Below, one piece after another: positions 9,594-18,395 of a stretch of 64,000 bases of DNA. The notes beneath the pieces were generated by a model that ran no database searches, was not told the DNA's origin, and saw nothing but the letters and a program-made list of their open reading frames with translations. Origin of the DNA: Algibacter lectus (GTDB taxonomy: Bacteria; Bacteroidota; Bacteroidia; Flavobacteriales; Flavobacteriaceae). Both the position numbers and the translations under genes were made by a program. How positions within the stretch are numbered: the stretch's first letter is position 1; the number at the start of each line of letters is the position of its first letter. The stretch is from contig NZ_FOLN01000001.1 of the NCBI RefSeq assembly GCF_900112395.1, forward strand, positions 682,001 to 746,000, written 5' to 3'.

Positions 9594-10481
9594 ATGAAAG
9601 CTATACTTAAAAGATCGAAGCAATTTTCAATTTTACTTTTGCTATTAACAGCAAATACAATTTTTGCACAAAAAGGGCCTTATTTCCAGAATGGTGAAGA
9701 TCCAAAACCAGAAAACGCAAAGTGGAAGTTAATCAAAAACATGTCTGATGAATTTGATGGAAAAAAAATAGACGAGAATAAATGGCAAATTTCTGGTCAA
9801 GGTTGGATAGGTAGAGCTCCTGGCCTATTTCAGGCAGAAAACATAAAATTAGATGATGGTAGTTTAAAAATAACAACCAAATTATTACCAAAACCTATTA
9901 CCAAAAACAATAAAGTTTTTACTCACGGTGGCGGATATGTTGGTTCTAAAAACGGCATGACTTACGGCTTTTACGAATGTGAAATGAAAGCTAATAAAAC
10001 CTTTATGTCTTCTACATTTTGGTTGATTAATGAAGGTAAAGGATTTGAGGGTTGCGATAAACGAACTACGGAATTAGATATTCAAGAAAGCGTTGGGCAA
10101 ATAACAAATCCGGCAGAATGGATGAAAAATTTTGACCAAAGCATGAATTCAAATACACACAGTAGAAACATTCCTGAGGGCTGTGATTACGAAAAAGGGT
10201 CTAATAAATCGGGCGGTTTAATAGGCGGAAAAGTCTATGATGATTTTCATGTTTATGGTGTATGGTGGAAATCTAAAGATGAAGTATTATTTTATTTAGA
10301 TGGTAAATTACAAGGAAAAGTAGCACCTCCTGCAGATTATGATATTGAGATGTATTTAAGAATGGTAGTTGAAACTTATAATTGGAACCCAGTTCCTGAA
10401 GATGGCGGCATGACGGGTTCTGAAGAAGATAGAACAACCACATACAACTGGGTTAGATCTTGGACTTTAGACGAAAAATAA
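9594..10481 (+). CDS. GH16 endo-beta-galactanase (agarase/porphyranase type)
   Basis: A 295-residue secreted GH16 with a signal peptide ending FAQ and little beyond the catalytic jelly roll. The active site is E160-L-D-I-Q-E165, the ExDxxE signature with the beta-bulge; the first Glu should be the nucleophile and the last the acid/base. It closely resembles the catalytic half of the 55046-56239 enzyme (shared WIGR.P.LF, HGG, YECxMxANKT and WWKS segments). With GH117 two genes downstream, an agar- or porphyran-cleaving role is likely; a carrageenase is less likely. Its stop codon directly abuts the ATG of the next GH28-like gene. Lacking a lipobox, it is probably periplasmic. Confidence 0.88.
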   Translation: MKAILKRSKQFSILLLLLTANTIFAQKGPYFQNGEDPKPENAKWKLIKNMSDEFDGKKIDENKWQISGQGWIGRAPGLFQAENIKLDDGSLKITTKLLPKPITKNNKVFTHGGGYVGSKNGMTYGFYECEMKANKTFMSSTFWLINEGKGFEGCDKRTTELDIQESVGQITNPAEWMKNFDQSMNSNTHSRNIPEGCDYEKGSNKSGGLIGGKVYDDFHVYGVWWKSKDEVLFYLDGKLQGKVAPPADYDIEMYLRMVVETYNWNPVPEDGGMTGSEEDRTTTYNWVRSWTLDEK

Positions 10482-11858
10482 ATGAAACTAAAACAACAAC
10501 ATAGCATGTTAAAAAGCTTAATATTCTTAGGTTTTGTTACTGCCTTACTGGCTTGTTCTTCAAATTCTAAAACATACAATATAGAAGATTATGGAGCTAA
10601 GGGCGATAGCTTAACCATTAATACAAAACCCATACAAAAGGCCATTGATAACTGCTCTAAAAACGGCGGTGGTATTGTACTTATTAAAGAAGGTATTTTT
10701 ATTAGCGGAACCATAATTTTAAAAGATAATGTAACCCTTACGGTTGAAAAAAACGCCAAATTAGTAGGTAGTTCTAATCCACAAGATTATCAAAGTATAG
10801 ACACCTTTGTAGATGCCGTTGGTCAACAACGCGGCACTTGCTTAATTGGTGCGCTAAAAGCAACAAATATTGGTGTTTCAGGTGAAGGTACAATAGACGG
10901 AAACGGAGCGGCTTTTCTAGCTAAAAATCTTTCAAAAACTAAAAAGGCCTTAGGTATTACAGACGATAATTTTGGAAAAAACCGCCCCTTTTTATTACGT
11001 TTTGTTAAGTCTAATAAAATTACTTTAAAAGATATTCATATTCGTGAAGCTGCAGCTTGGGCTTGTCATTTTTTTCAATCTTATGACATTTTAGTAGATA
11101 ATATCTCTATTTACAATCATGCTAATAAAAACAATGATGGTATAGATTTAGATTCGAGTCACGATGTGGTTATCAAAAACTGTAATATCAATTCTGGAGA
11201 TGATGCTATCTGTATAAAATCTACTAGTCCACTAGCTACCCACGATGTTCAGGTATCAAATTGTACTTTAAAAAGCGATTGGGGAGCCATAAAATTTGGA
11301 ACAGAATCCATGGGCGATTTTTATAACATCGATATTCGAGATTGTAAAATTTACGACAATAAAGGTGGTGGCATTAAAATACTAAGTGTCGACGGTGCCA
11401 ATATTCACGACATTACCATAGAAAATATTGAAATGGACAATGTAGATATGCCCATTTTTGTGCGTTTAGGTGAACGATTAAAAACCTATAGAACTGCAAA
11501 AAAACAAGCTGTTGGCACTATAAATAATGTACTTATAAAAAATATAACAGCAACTACCAGGAGTTTAGAAGAATCTCGAATATCACCGCCTTCTGGAATT
11601 TTAATAACAGGAACTCCAAACCATAAAATTGGAAACCTAAAATTAGAAAACATCAATATTACATTACCTGGTGGTGGAAAAAAAGATGATGGACTTAATG
11701 TTCCTGAAGACGAAACCAGATATCCAGAATTCAGTTTTTTCAAAGTATTACCAGCCTACGGATTGTATGCGAGACACATTGAAGATTTAAAAATTTCAAA
11801 TGTAAATTTTAAAGTTAATTCACCAGATCAAAGAAGCAAATCGTTAATAATAGAATAG
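10482..11858 (+). CDS. GH28-like beta-helix glycosidase, lipoprotein
   Basis: A 458-residue protein with a lipobox ending LLAC and the NIEDYGAKGDS start of GH28-type beta-helix proteins. Acidic motifs are conserved (NNDGIDLD and SGDDAICIKS), but the catalytic-His region reads SDWGAIKFGTES and the RIK equivalent reads GGIKI. The segment MPIFVRLGER occurs in the GH28 subgroup common in Bacteroidota loci. It starts immediately after the GH16 stop (TAA-ATG junction), so translation is probably coupled; an alternative ATG lies at 10506. It is a paralogue of the 6335-7714 gene. Having two diverged copies around a GH16/GH117 core suggests action on a galactan decoration. Activity not determined. Confidence 0.82.
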   Translation: MKLKQQHSMLKSLIFLGFVTALLACSSNSKTYNIEDYGAKGDSLTINTKPIQKAIDNCSKNGGGIVLIKEGIFISGTIILKDNVTLTVEKNAKLVGSSNPQDYQSIDTFVDAVGQQRGTCLIGALKATNIGVSGEGTIDGNGAAFLAKNLSKTKKALGITDDNFGKNRPFLLRFVKSNKITLKDIHIREAAAWACHFFQSYDILVDNISIYNHANKNNDGIDLDSSHDVVIKNCNINSGDDAICIKSTSPLATHDVQVSNCTLKSDWGAIKFGTESMGDFYNIDIRDCKIYDNKGGGIKILSVDGANIHDITIENIEMDNVDMPIFVRLGERLKTYRTAKKQAVGTINNVLIKNITATTRSLEESRISPPSGILITGTPNHKIGNLKLENINITLPGGGKKDDGLNVPEDETRYPEFSFFKVLPAYGLYARHIEDLKISNVNFKVNSPDQRSKSLIIE

Positions 11859-11866
11859 TATAAATT

Positions 11867-13120
11867 ATGAAAACATATAAAACCCTTTTACTCGTAGCAT
11901 TAACATCAGGTTTATTTCTCAATTCCTGTCAAGTCACCTCACAAAGTTTCCCTTTTAAATTACCAAAAGAAAAACCAAACCAACCTCTAAGTAGAGCTAT
12001 GGAGCGTAATTACGAAAATTACATGGCACCAAGACCAGAAGATAACGAGCTTTACACGCAATTTAAATATACAGAAATAAAAGGTTTAGATTACAGTAAT
12101 CATGATGGAACTATAAGCCGAAGAGATCCCTCTAAAGTGATTTTTGAAAACGGAAAATATTATGTTTGGTATACACACAGGCAAACAGAAACCCCTCCAA
12201 AAGGCGCTAAATTGAGTACAGAAACCATACCATCTGCAGATTGGGATTTATCCGAAATATGGTACGCTACCAGTACCGATGGTTTTACTTGGGAAGAACA
12301 AGGTGTCGCTATACCTCGCCCACCAAAACCAAATTTAGGGCATCGTTCGGTATCTACAGCAGATATTTTAAAATGGGAAGGAAAATATTATATGTACTAC
12401 CAAGGATTTAGTGAAGCCAGTGGTTTACGTGGTGACGATTGTCCGGTTTTAATGTCTTATTCCGATTCTCCTGATGGACCTTGGACTGCAACTAATGAAA
12501 TTGTAATTCCAAATGGACCTAAAGACACTTGGGATCAATATTCAATTCACGATCCATACCCTTTAGTTTATAAAGGTAAAATATACTTGTATTACAAATC
12601 TGACATGAACGGAAAACCAAACCTAGTGAGAATGCAAGGTTTAGCAACAGCCGAAAGTCCGTTTGGTCCGTTTACAAAAAACCCTTTAAATCCCGTTTTA
12701 ACCTCAGGACATGAAACTACACTTTTCCCTTTTAAAAAAGGTATTGCAGCTTTAACTATTAGAGATGGAAACGAGCATAACACCATACAGTTTTCTAAAG
12801 ACGGTATTAATTTTGAAATAGCTTCTTTAGTAGAATTAATGCCTGCTGCGGCTGGCCCATATATTCCAGACGCTTTTACAGATACTAAAGATGGTCGTGG
12901 TATTACTTGGGGTATTTCTCATTTTACAAGTTATAATGGTTGGGCTACAAATCATGCTATTTTAGCGCGTTTTGATTGTGATTTAAGTTTAGATGTTAAT
13001 GATCCTGCTATGAAAAAACATCATGTTTATCATAGTCCAGAAGTATTTTTTAAGCAAGGTTTAAATCCTAAACAAAAAGCAAGAATACAAGAAGAAAACC
13101 AAAAATCACAAAACAACTAG
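11867..13120 (+). CDS. GH117 alpha-1,3-(3,6-anhydro)-L-galactosidase (neoagarobiose hydrolase type)
   Basis: A 417-residue protein with a lipobox at Cys21. It shows the hallmarks of GH117: an N-terminal S42-R-A-M-E-R motif (the SxAxxR dimerisation helix), the SRRDPSKV segment with Asp87, SIHDPYPL with Asp229, and the SGHETT motif with H282-E283. In characterised GH117 enzymes these Asp and Glu residues and the adjacent His form the active site, which releases 3,6-anhydro-L-galactose from the non-reducing end of neoagaro-oligosaccharides. Length and five-bladed propeller layout fit the family. It is the most diagnostic enzyme of the locus and points to agar or porphyran. It sits 8 bp after a GH28-like gene and 5 bp before a sulfatase. 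Confidence 0.93.
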   Translation: MKTYKTLLLVALTSGLFLNSCQVTSQSFPFKLPKEKPNQPLSRAMERNYENYMAPRPEDNELYTQFKYTEIKGLDYSNHDGTISRRDPSKVIFENGKYYVWYTHRQTETPPKGAKLSTETIPSADWDLSEIWYATSTDGFTWEEQGVAIPRPPKPNLGHRSVSTADILKWEGKYYMYYQGFSEASGLRGDDCPVLMSYSDSPDGPWTATNEIVIPNGPKDTWDQYSIHDPYPLVYKGKIYLYYKSDMNGKPNLVRMQGLATAESPFGPFTKNPLNPVLTSGHETTLFPFKKGIAALTIRDGNEHNTIQFSKDGINFEIASLVELMPAAAGPYIPDAFTDTKDGRGITWGISHFTSYNGWATNHAILARFDCDLSLDVNDPAMKKHHVYHSPEVFFKQGLNPKQKARIQEENQKSQNN

Positions 13121-13125
13121 AATTC

Positions 13126-14682
13126 ATGGCTAAGCTCTATTCTTATTTCAAACAGTCTTCTGTTACATTATTTATGCTATGTTCTATCTTTTCATTTGGA
13201 CAAAAAAGTAGTAAAAAACCAAATGTGTTAGTCATTTTCACAGACGACCATCGCTACTCTGGTGTTCATGCCTTAGGCGGTATGGATGTTAAAACGCCCA
13301 ACATAGACCTTTTGGCTGCTGATGGAGTAACGTTTGATAACACCTATTTAATGGGTGCTTTTACAGGAGCAACCTGCGTAGCAAGTAGAGCGATGTTACT
13401 CACTGGAACCAATTTATTTGAATTAGGTGGTGCTGGGCATAAAATTCTGGAGAAAAGTAAAACCATTGGAGAAACCTTTCAAAAGGAAGGTTACAACACT
13501 CATATTATTGGCAAATGGCACCAAGATGGCGAATCGCTAAAACGTAGTTTTACATCGGGAGATAAAATAATGGGAAGAGGTCTTTATCTTGTAGATCATT
13601 TTAGAATGCCGTTTTACGATTGGGATAAAGCAGGCGCATTTAAAAAAGAAGATGCCTATCTTTTAGGTTATGATGATCGTGGAAACATTATTCGTAAACC
13701 CGTTCCAAAGGATGCCAAAAGAGGACCAACCGGAACAGAAGAAAACGGGCCCCATACCTCTGAAGTTATAGCAAATGAAGCTTCCAACTATTTCAATACT
13801 TATAAAAGTAAAAAACCTTTTATGATGTATTTAGCTTTTCATGCGCCTCACGATCCGCGCCAAGCGCCACAGAAATATAAAGACATGTATCCTGCCGAAG
13901 CTATAACATTACCGCCATCTTATATGCCACAACATCCATTTGATAATGGACATATGTTTTTGCGTGATGAAGAATTAGCGCCATGGCCAAGAACTACTGA
14001 AGTTGCAAAACAACAATTAGCAGATTATTATGCCATAATAACCCATTTAGATGTGCAAATTGGTAAAGTAATAACTGCTCTAAAAGAAAGTGGGCAATAC
14101 GAAAACACACTAATTGTATTTTCTGGAGATAGTGGTTTAGCTGTTGGAAATCATGGCTTAATGGGAAAACAAAACATCTATGATGAAGATGGTATTCATG
14201 TTCCTTTAATTTTTTCAGGAAACTTAATAAAAAACAAAGGAACGCGCTTTAACGCTTTATCTTACATACATGATATTTACCCCACAATTTGCGATTTTGT
14301 GCAAGTTCCAATCCCTGTTTCTGTTTCTGGAAAAAGTCTAACACCAGTAATAAAAAATAAGAAAAACCAAGTTAGAAACTCAACTTATCATGCTTACAGG
14401 CAGTTCCAAAGAGCTTTCAGAAAAGGAGATTATAAATTAATTGAATATGTAAGGGCTAACGATTTTTCAAATAAAAACGGAGCATCTATTACGGGTTCTA
14501 GAGTTACTCAATTATTCAATATTAAAAAAGATCCGTGGGAAACACAAGATTTATCTTTCTTCCCTGAAAACAAAGAAATAATTGCAGAAATGCGCTTAGA
14601 AATGAAAGCAAAAGCCATTGAAATTGGGGATAAAAAAGAGAACATACAAGGTGAAAAATACGATTTCTGGGATTTTTATTAA
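13126..14682 (+). CDS. Sulfatase, S1 family (CVASR motif)
   Basis: A 518-residue secreted sulfatase with a signal peptide ending FSFGQ. The modification site is C84-V-A-S-R, a CxAxR variant, with the FTDDHR metal motif at about residue 38. GKWHQDGE and FSGDSG motifs complete the active site. The C-terminal part contains the FNIKKDPWETQDL segment common to S1 sulfatases. The start is only 5 bp after the GH117 stop, so both are probably made together. In that context desulfation of L-galactose-6-sulfate or a galactose sulfate, exposing neoagaro-type ends, is a reasonable guess but unproven. A 108-bp gap follows before the next gene. Confidence 0.9.
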   Translation: MAKLYSYFKQSSVTLFMLCSIFSFGQKSSKKPNVLVIFTDDHRYSGVHALGGMDVKTPNIDLLAADGVTFDNTYLMGAFTGATCVASRAMLLTGTNLFELGGAGHKILEKSKTIGETFQKEGYNTHIIGKWHQDGESLKRSFTSGDKIMGRGLYLVDHFRMPFYDWDKAGAFKKEDAYLLGYDDRGNIIRKPVPKDAKRGPTGTEENGPHTSEVIANEASNYFNTYKSKKPFMMYLAFHAPHDPRQAPQKYKDMYPAEAITLPPSYMPQHPFDNGHMFLRDEELAPWPRTTEVAKQQLADYYAIITHLDVQIGKVITALKESGQYENTLIVFSGDSGLAVGNHGLMGKQNIYDEDGIHVPLIFSGNLIKNKGTRFNALSYIHDIYPTICDFVQVPIPVSVSGKSLTPVIKNKKNQVRNSTYHAYRQFQRAFRKGDYKLIEYVRANDFSNKNGASITGSRVTQLFNIKKDPWETQDLSFFPENKEIIAEMRLEMKAKAIEIGDKKENIQGEKYDFWDFY

Positions 14683-14790
14683 GAATCACCAGAAACTATA
14701 TGTGGTAAACTAATAGACATTTGTTATGCCGCAAAGCGAACCTCATTTATATTTTTACAGAACAACTTATTTCTGATAAAAATATAAACT

Positions 14791-15996
14791 ATGGTATACA
14801 TTACACACGCTCAAAATGATAACATTTTTAATACAATTTTAAAGAATCTTTTTCCGCTTTTAATAATAACACTCTTTTTTCTAACTCCAACTATTGGTCA
14901 ATCTCAAGAAGGCAAAGTTGAAATTGATGGAATTATTTTAGATGAAACAAACTTCCCTGTGCCCTATGCCGCTGTTGGAATAGTTGAAAAATATTTAGGA
15001 ACCTCTAGTACAGAAGATGGTGAGTTTTCTATGTTGGTAACAAAAAGCGAACTACAAGATAGTCTCTCCATTTCCTGTTTAGGTTACAACACTATTAAAA
15101 TTAAGGTTGAAGATTATCTAAACCAAGAAGAAAAGAAAATTGTTTTAGTTGAAAGTGTTTTCGAAATGGATGAGATTAAGCTTCTAAACCCGTTAGAATA
15201 TGTTCTAAACGCACAAAAACGCTTAAAAGAAAATACCATTAGTACACCCCATAAAATAGAGATGCTTTACAGAAGAGCAGCAACCGAAGGCGGCAGATCT
15301 AAATTTCTTGTGGAAAACTATATAAAAATCAGAGATCGCGGACCAGCATATCCTTTAGGAATCGTTGAAGTAGCTGAAGCTAGAAAATCTGCAGATTATA
15401 GAATTTGGAAACGTGTGCAATGGACACACTCTATTAATCATATGGCAAATGGAAATCCTTTAAGACCATCGGAAAAACAACCAAACTTAAAGAAATTTAC
15501 TTGGAAGAAAATAGGAGACTCATCTTATGAAGGTGAAGATGTACTTATACTCGAAGGTACAGGCAAAAAGCAATGGAATAAAATAAAGCTATACATCGGC
15601 ATAGACACTTACAGTGTTTATAGGATAGAAAAACAAAAGGCGCTTTATATTTATCAGAAGCACCAAAACGGAAAGTTATATTTAAGTTATTATGCCAACG
15701 AATGGGGATTTCAAAGAGATATGATTCCTGAGGAATATTGGAATACAGAAGCCGAAAAAATGAGCTACCGTCTTGAAGCTTTTGTGTATAATATTGAGAT
15801 TGATAAAAAGAAAATTAGAATACGAGGTTTTGGCGATGACACCGATATGGGATCTCTAGACCTACCCTATCACCCTCAATTTTGGAGAAACCTAAGTATG
15901 CCGCCAGACACTAAATTCTACAAGAAAATTAAAAGTGAGCTAGAAAGTAATTATGGTGTTTCTTTAGAAAAGCAGTTTGAATTAGTTAATAAATAG
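14791..15996 (+). CDS. Exported protein with carboxypeptidase-regulatory-like domain
   Basis: A 401-residue protein with an N-terminal hydrophobic export segment (residues ~18-38, ending GQSQ). It is followed by a carboxypeptidase-D regulatory-like beta-sandwich (about 42-125; GIILDETNFPVPYAAV is its typical start). The remaining ~270 residues resemble proteins annotated in Bacteroidota only as 'carboxypeptidase-like regulatory domain-containing'. It has no beta-barrel, so it is not a SusC fragment. It follows the sulfatase by 108 bp on the same strand and may be the operon tail or have its own promoter. An outer-membrane or periplasmic location is likely; function unknown. Confidence 0.7.
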   Translation: MVYITHAQNDNIFNTILKNLFPLLIITLFFLTPTIGQSQEGKVEIDGIILDETNFPVPYAAVGIVEKYLGTSSTEDGEFSMLVTKSELQDSLSISCLGYNTIKIKVEDYLNQEEKKIVLVESVFEMDEIKLLNPLEYVLNAQKRLKENTISTPHKIEMLYRRAATEGGRSKFLVENYIKIRDRGPAYPLGIVEVAEARKSADYRIWKRVQWTHSINHMANGNPLRPSEKQPNLKKFTWKKIGDSSYEGEDVLILEGTGKKQWNKIKLYIGIDTYSVYRIEKQKALYIYQKHQNGKLYLSYYANEWGFQRDMIPEEYWNTEAEKMSYRLEAFVYNIEIDKKKIRIRGFGDDTDMGSLDLPYHPQFWRNLSMPPDTKFYKKIKSELESNYGVSLEKQFELVNK

Positions 15997-16153
15997 CAAC
16001 TTGATTTCTTAGTTAAAAAAGAATAAAACACAACTGTTTTAATTGACTGTTATGTTCTAGTCTTTTTAACCATTTGTTTTACAAAAAAAGAGATAGAGCA
16101 TACTGCTCAGTCCTAGTCTTATTTAATTTTGAGTTAAATCTAAATTAATCACT

Positions 16154-18313
16154 ATGCATAAAATTACTCAAGCTTATTTCTATCTCTTTTTTTTATTATC
16201 GAGCACTATAAGTTTCGCTAATGATATTTATGTTGCTACAAATGGCAACGACACATCAGGAAACGGAACTATAAGCAATCCCTACAAAACCTTCAATAAG
16301 GCGATATCTGTTATGTCTGCAGGTGATGTATGTATTATTAGAGGTGGTGTTTATGAAGACGCACTTACTATCAATAAAAACGGAACTTCTAGCAATTATT
16401 TAACCTTTAAAGCTGCCGATGGTGAAGATGTTGAAATTAGAGCCACCAATAAAGTAAATGGTTGGCAAGCACATAGCGGAAACATTTACAAAGCCACAGT
16501 AAATATGGCCATTGAAAGCCGCTTTAGAGCCGTATATCACAACAATGAATATATGGATTTGGCAAGATGGCCAAATAACACAGATAATAACCGTTGGACT
16601 ATAGATTGCACACCTGTAACAGGCGGAGACGGATCTCATTTTACAGCAAGTAATTTACCTAATATTGATTGGACTGGTGGCATGGTATATTACCTAGGCG
16701 CGCATTCTGGAGCAAGTTGGACACGGACAATAACTGCTAGCACAACCAGTAGAATAGACTATACTGAGGTTGATATTACAAAATGGCCTTTTACACCACA
16801 TAATCCAACCGTTTGGAGAAATAACCCAGGAAATAATAGAGGACAATTATACTTATTTAATAAATTGGAAGCTCTAGATTATGCTAACGAATGGTTTTAT
16901 GACCAGACAACTAATACACTTTATCTTCAAACTGCAGATGGAACTATGCCTGCCAATGGTAGCGTTGAATATGCTGCATCTAAATTTGCCGCAGAATTAA
17001 AAGGCGATTACATTAAGCTAGAAGGTTTAAACTTTTTTGGAGGGAGTGTAAAAATTCATAATAATGCAGACAATAACCAAATTCTAAATTGTTCTATAAT
17101 TCACGGTAGTGAAGGTCATGATAGTTTAACAAATACATCTGCTCAAGTTGGTGAAGCAGCACTTGAAGTTCTTGGAGATAATACCTTAATAAAAGGCTGT
17201 ACTGTAAATCATAGTTCTGTAAGTGGTATTGTTATAGCGGGTTGGGCTGCCTCAAATTGTACTATTGAAGGCAATTACATTAGCAATATAGACTACATTG
17301 GCATTCACGCTTCTCCATTAAGAGCGAGTGGTAACGATATGAAAATATTAAAAAACACCATAACCAATGCAGGTAGAGACGGAATGTATGTATCTGGTTC
17401 TAATTGCGAAATTGGCTATAACGACGTTTCTGCTTCACAAAAAATAAATAGTGATTCTGGTGTATTTTATACCGTTGGAAATGCGTCTTTAAAGAATAAT
17501 GAAATCCATCATAATTGGTTTCATGATGCTACTGCGCCATCTTATTCACATAATCCAAACAATCCAGGTAAAGCGGCAGGAATCTATTTAGATAATAATA
17601 GTAAAGGTTACTCGGTTCATCACAATGTTATTTGGAATGTATCTTGGAGTGGATATCAAGTAAATTGGAATAATACAAATTTAGACTTTTACCATAATAC
17701 TATTTGGAATGCAGAACGCGCCATGGACTCCTGGGTAAATGGTTACACTCAAGAAAATAATAAGATTTATAATAATTTTGCAAACACTGGTAATTGGTTT
17801 ACTGAAACTGCTACAGATTTCGATATTCAGGATAATATAATAACAAATACTTCGCCTTTTGAAGATGCAAACAACCAAAACTTTATGCCTGCTGCTGGAA
17901 GCTCAGTATTAGACGCAGGAAGGTTTATATCTAGTTTTACAACAACTTATAAAGGAACTGCTCCAGATATTGGCGCTTATGAAAGATTAGGTACACAATG
18001 GACTGCTGGCGTAAATGCCATAGAAGACACTGGCGAAGCTTTAAGCACAACCGATAACGAATTATTGAAACTAGAATTATTTCCTAATCCGGTTCGTGAT
18101 AACTTAAACATCATATTACCAAATAACTTTACAACTGGTTCCATAGACGTTTATTCGCTGCTTGGAGCTCTTGTTAAAAGTACTGAGGTAAAAGGAAACT
18201 TAAATAATTCAACATTTGTAATACCAATAGAAAATTTAGTTACCGGAACATATATTATTAGAGTAAAATCCAGAGATGGTGCTTCATTTAATTCTAAGTT
18301 TATAAAGAAATAA
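16154..18313 (+). CDS. T9SS-secreted right-handed beta-helix protein
   Basis: A 719-residue protein with a signal peptide ending SFAND. A start (DIYVATNGNDTSGNGT, then NPYKTFNKAI) typical of pectate-lyase-like parallel beta-helices covers about residues 25-620 with many asparagine-rich rungs. The last ~80 residues form a type A T9SS sorting domain (LFPNPVRDNLNI, ending FNSKFIKK). It is therefore secreted, probably onto the cell surface. I cannot place it in a CAZy family: PL6-like, GH141-like or an uncharacterised beta-helix enzyme are possible. A 157-bp gap separates it from the preceding gene, and a convergent hairpin terminator follows. As the only T9SS beta-helix protein here it could make the first cut in a side component of the algal wall. 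Confidence 0.8.
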   Translation: MHKITQAYFYLFFLLSSTISFANDIYVATNGNDTSGNGTISNPYKTFNKAISVMSAGDVCIIRGGVYEDALTINKNGTSSNYLTFKAADGEDVEIRATNKVNGWQAHSGNIYKATVNMAIESRFRAVYHNNEYMDLARWPNNTDNNRWTIDCTPVTGGDGSHFTASNLPNIDWTGGMVYYLGAHSGASWTRTITASTTSRIDYTEVDITKWPFTPHNPTVWRNNPGNNRGQLYLFNKLEALDYANEWFYDQTTNTLYLQTADGTMPANGSVEYAASKFAAELKGDYIKLEGLNFFGGSVKIHNNADNNQILNCSIIHGSEGHDSLTNTSAQVGEAALEVLGDNTLIKGCTVNHSSVSGIVIAGWAASNCTIEGNYISNIDYIGIHASPLRASGNDMKILKNTITNAGRDGMYVSGSNCEIGYNDVSASQKINSDSGVFYTVGNASLKNNEIHHNWFHDATAPSYSHNPNNPGKAAGIYLDNNSKGYSVHHNVIWNVSWSGYQVNWNNTNLDFYHNTIWNAERAMDSWVNGYTQENNKIYNNFANTGNWFTETATDFDIQDNIITNTSPFEDANNQNFMPAAGSSVLDAGRFISSFTTTYKGTAPDIGAYERLGTQWTAGVNAIEDTGEALSTTDNELLKLELFPNPVRDNLNIILPNNFTTGSIDVYSLLGALVKSTEVKGNLNNSTFVIPIENLVTGTYIIRVKSRDGASFNSKFIKK

Positions 18314-18330
18314 ATGATAAAGTTTACAAT

Positions 18331-18360
18331 TAGGGTTGCTAAATGGTAACCCTAGTTTTA
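18331..18360. terminator. Hairpin terminator between convergent genes
   Basis: TAGGGTTGC pairs with GTAACCCTA (9 bp with one G-U, 6-nt loop), followed by GTTTTA on the plus strand. It lies 17 bp after the beta-helix gene and before the 3' end of the leftward cytochrome gene, so it may serve both. Confidence 0.6.
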
Positions 18361-18395
18361 AATGATATTTCAACAATAAGAAAACGATAAACATC

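Noticed and set aside
16124-16131. TAATTTTG as promoter of the T9SS beta-helix gene
   Set aside because: Exact -7 consensus but no -33 TTG at normal spacing, a leader of only about 16 nt and an AT-rich context; too weak to annotate.
5029-18313. Carrageenan as the main substrate
   Set aside because: No GH82, GH127, GH129, GH150 or GH167 enzyme is recognisable, while GH117 points to agar-type L-anhydrogalactose.
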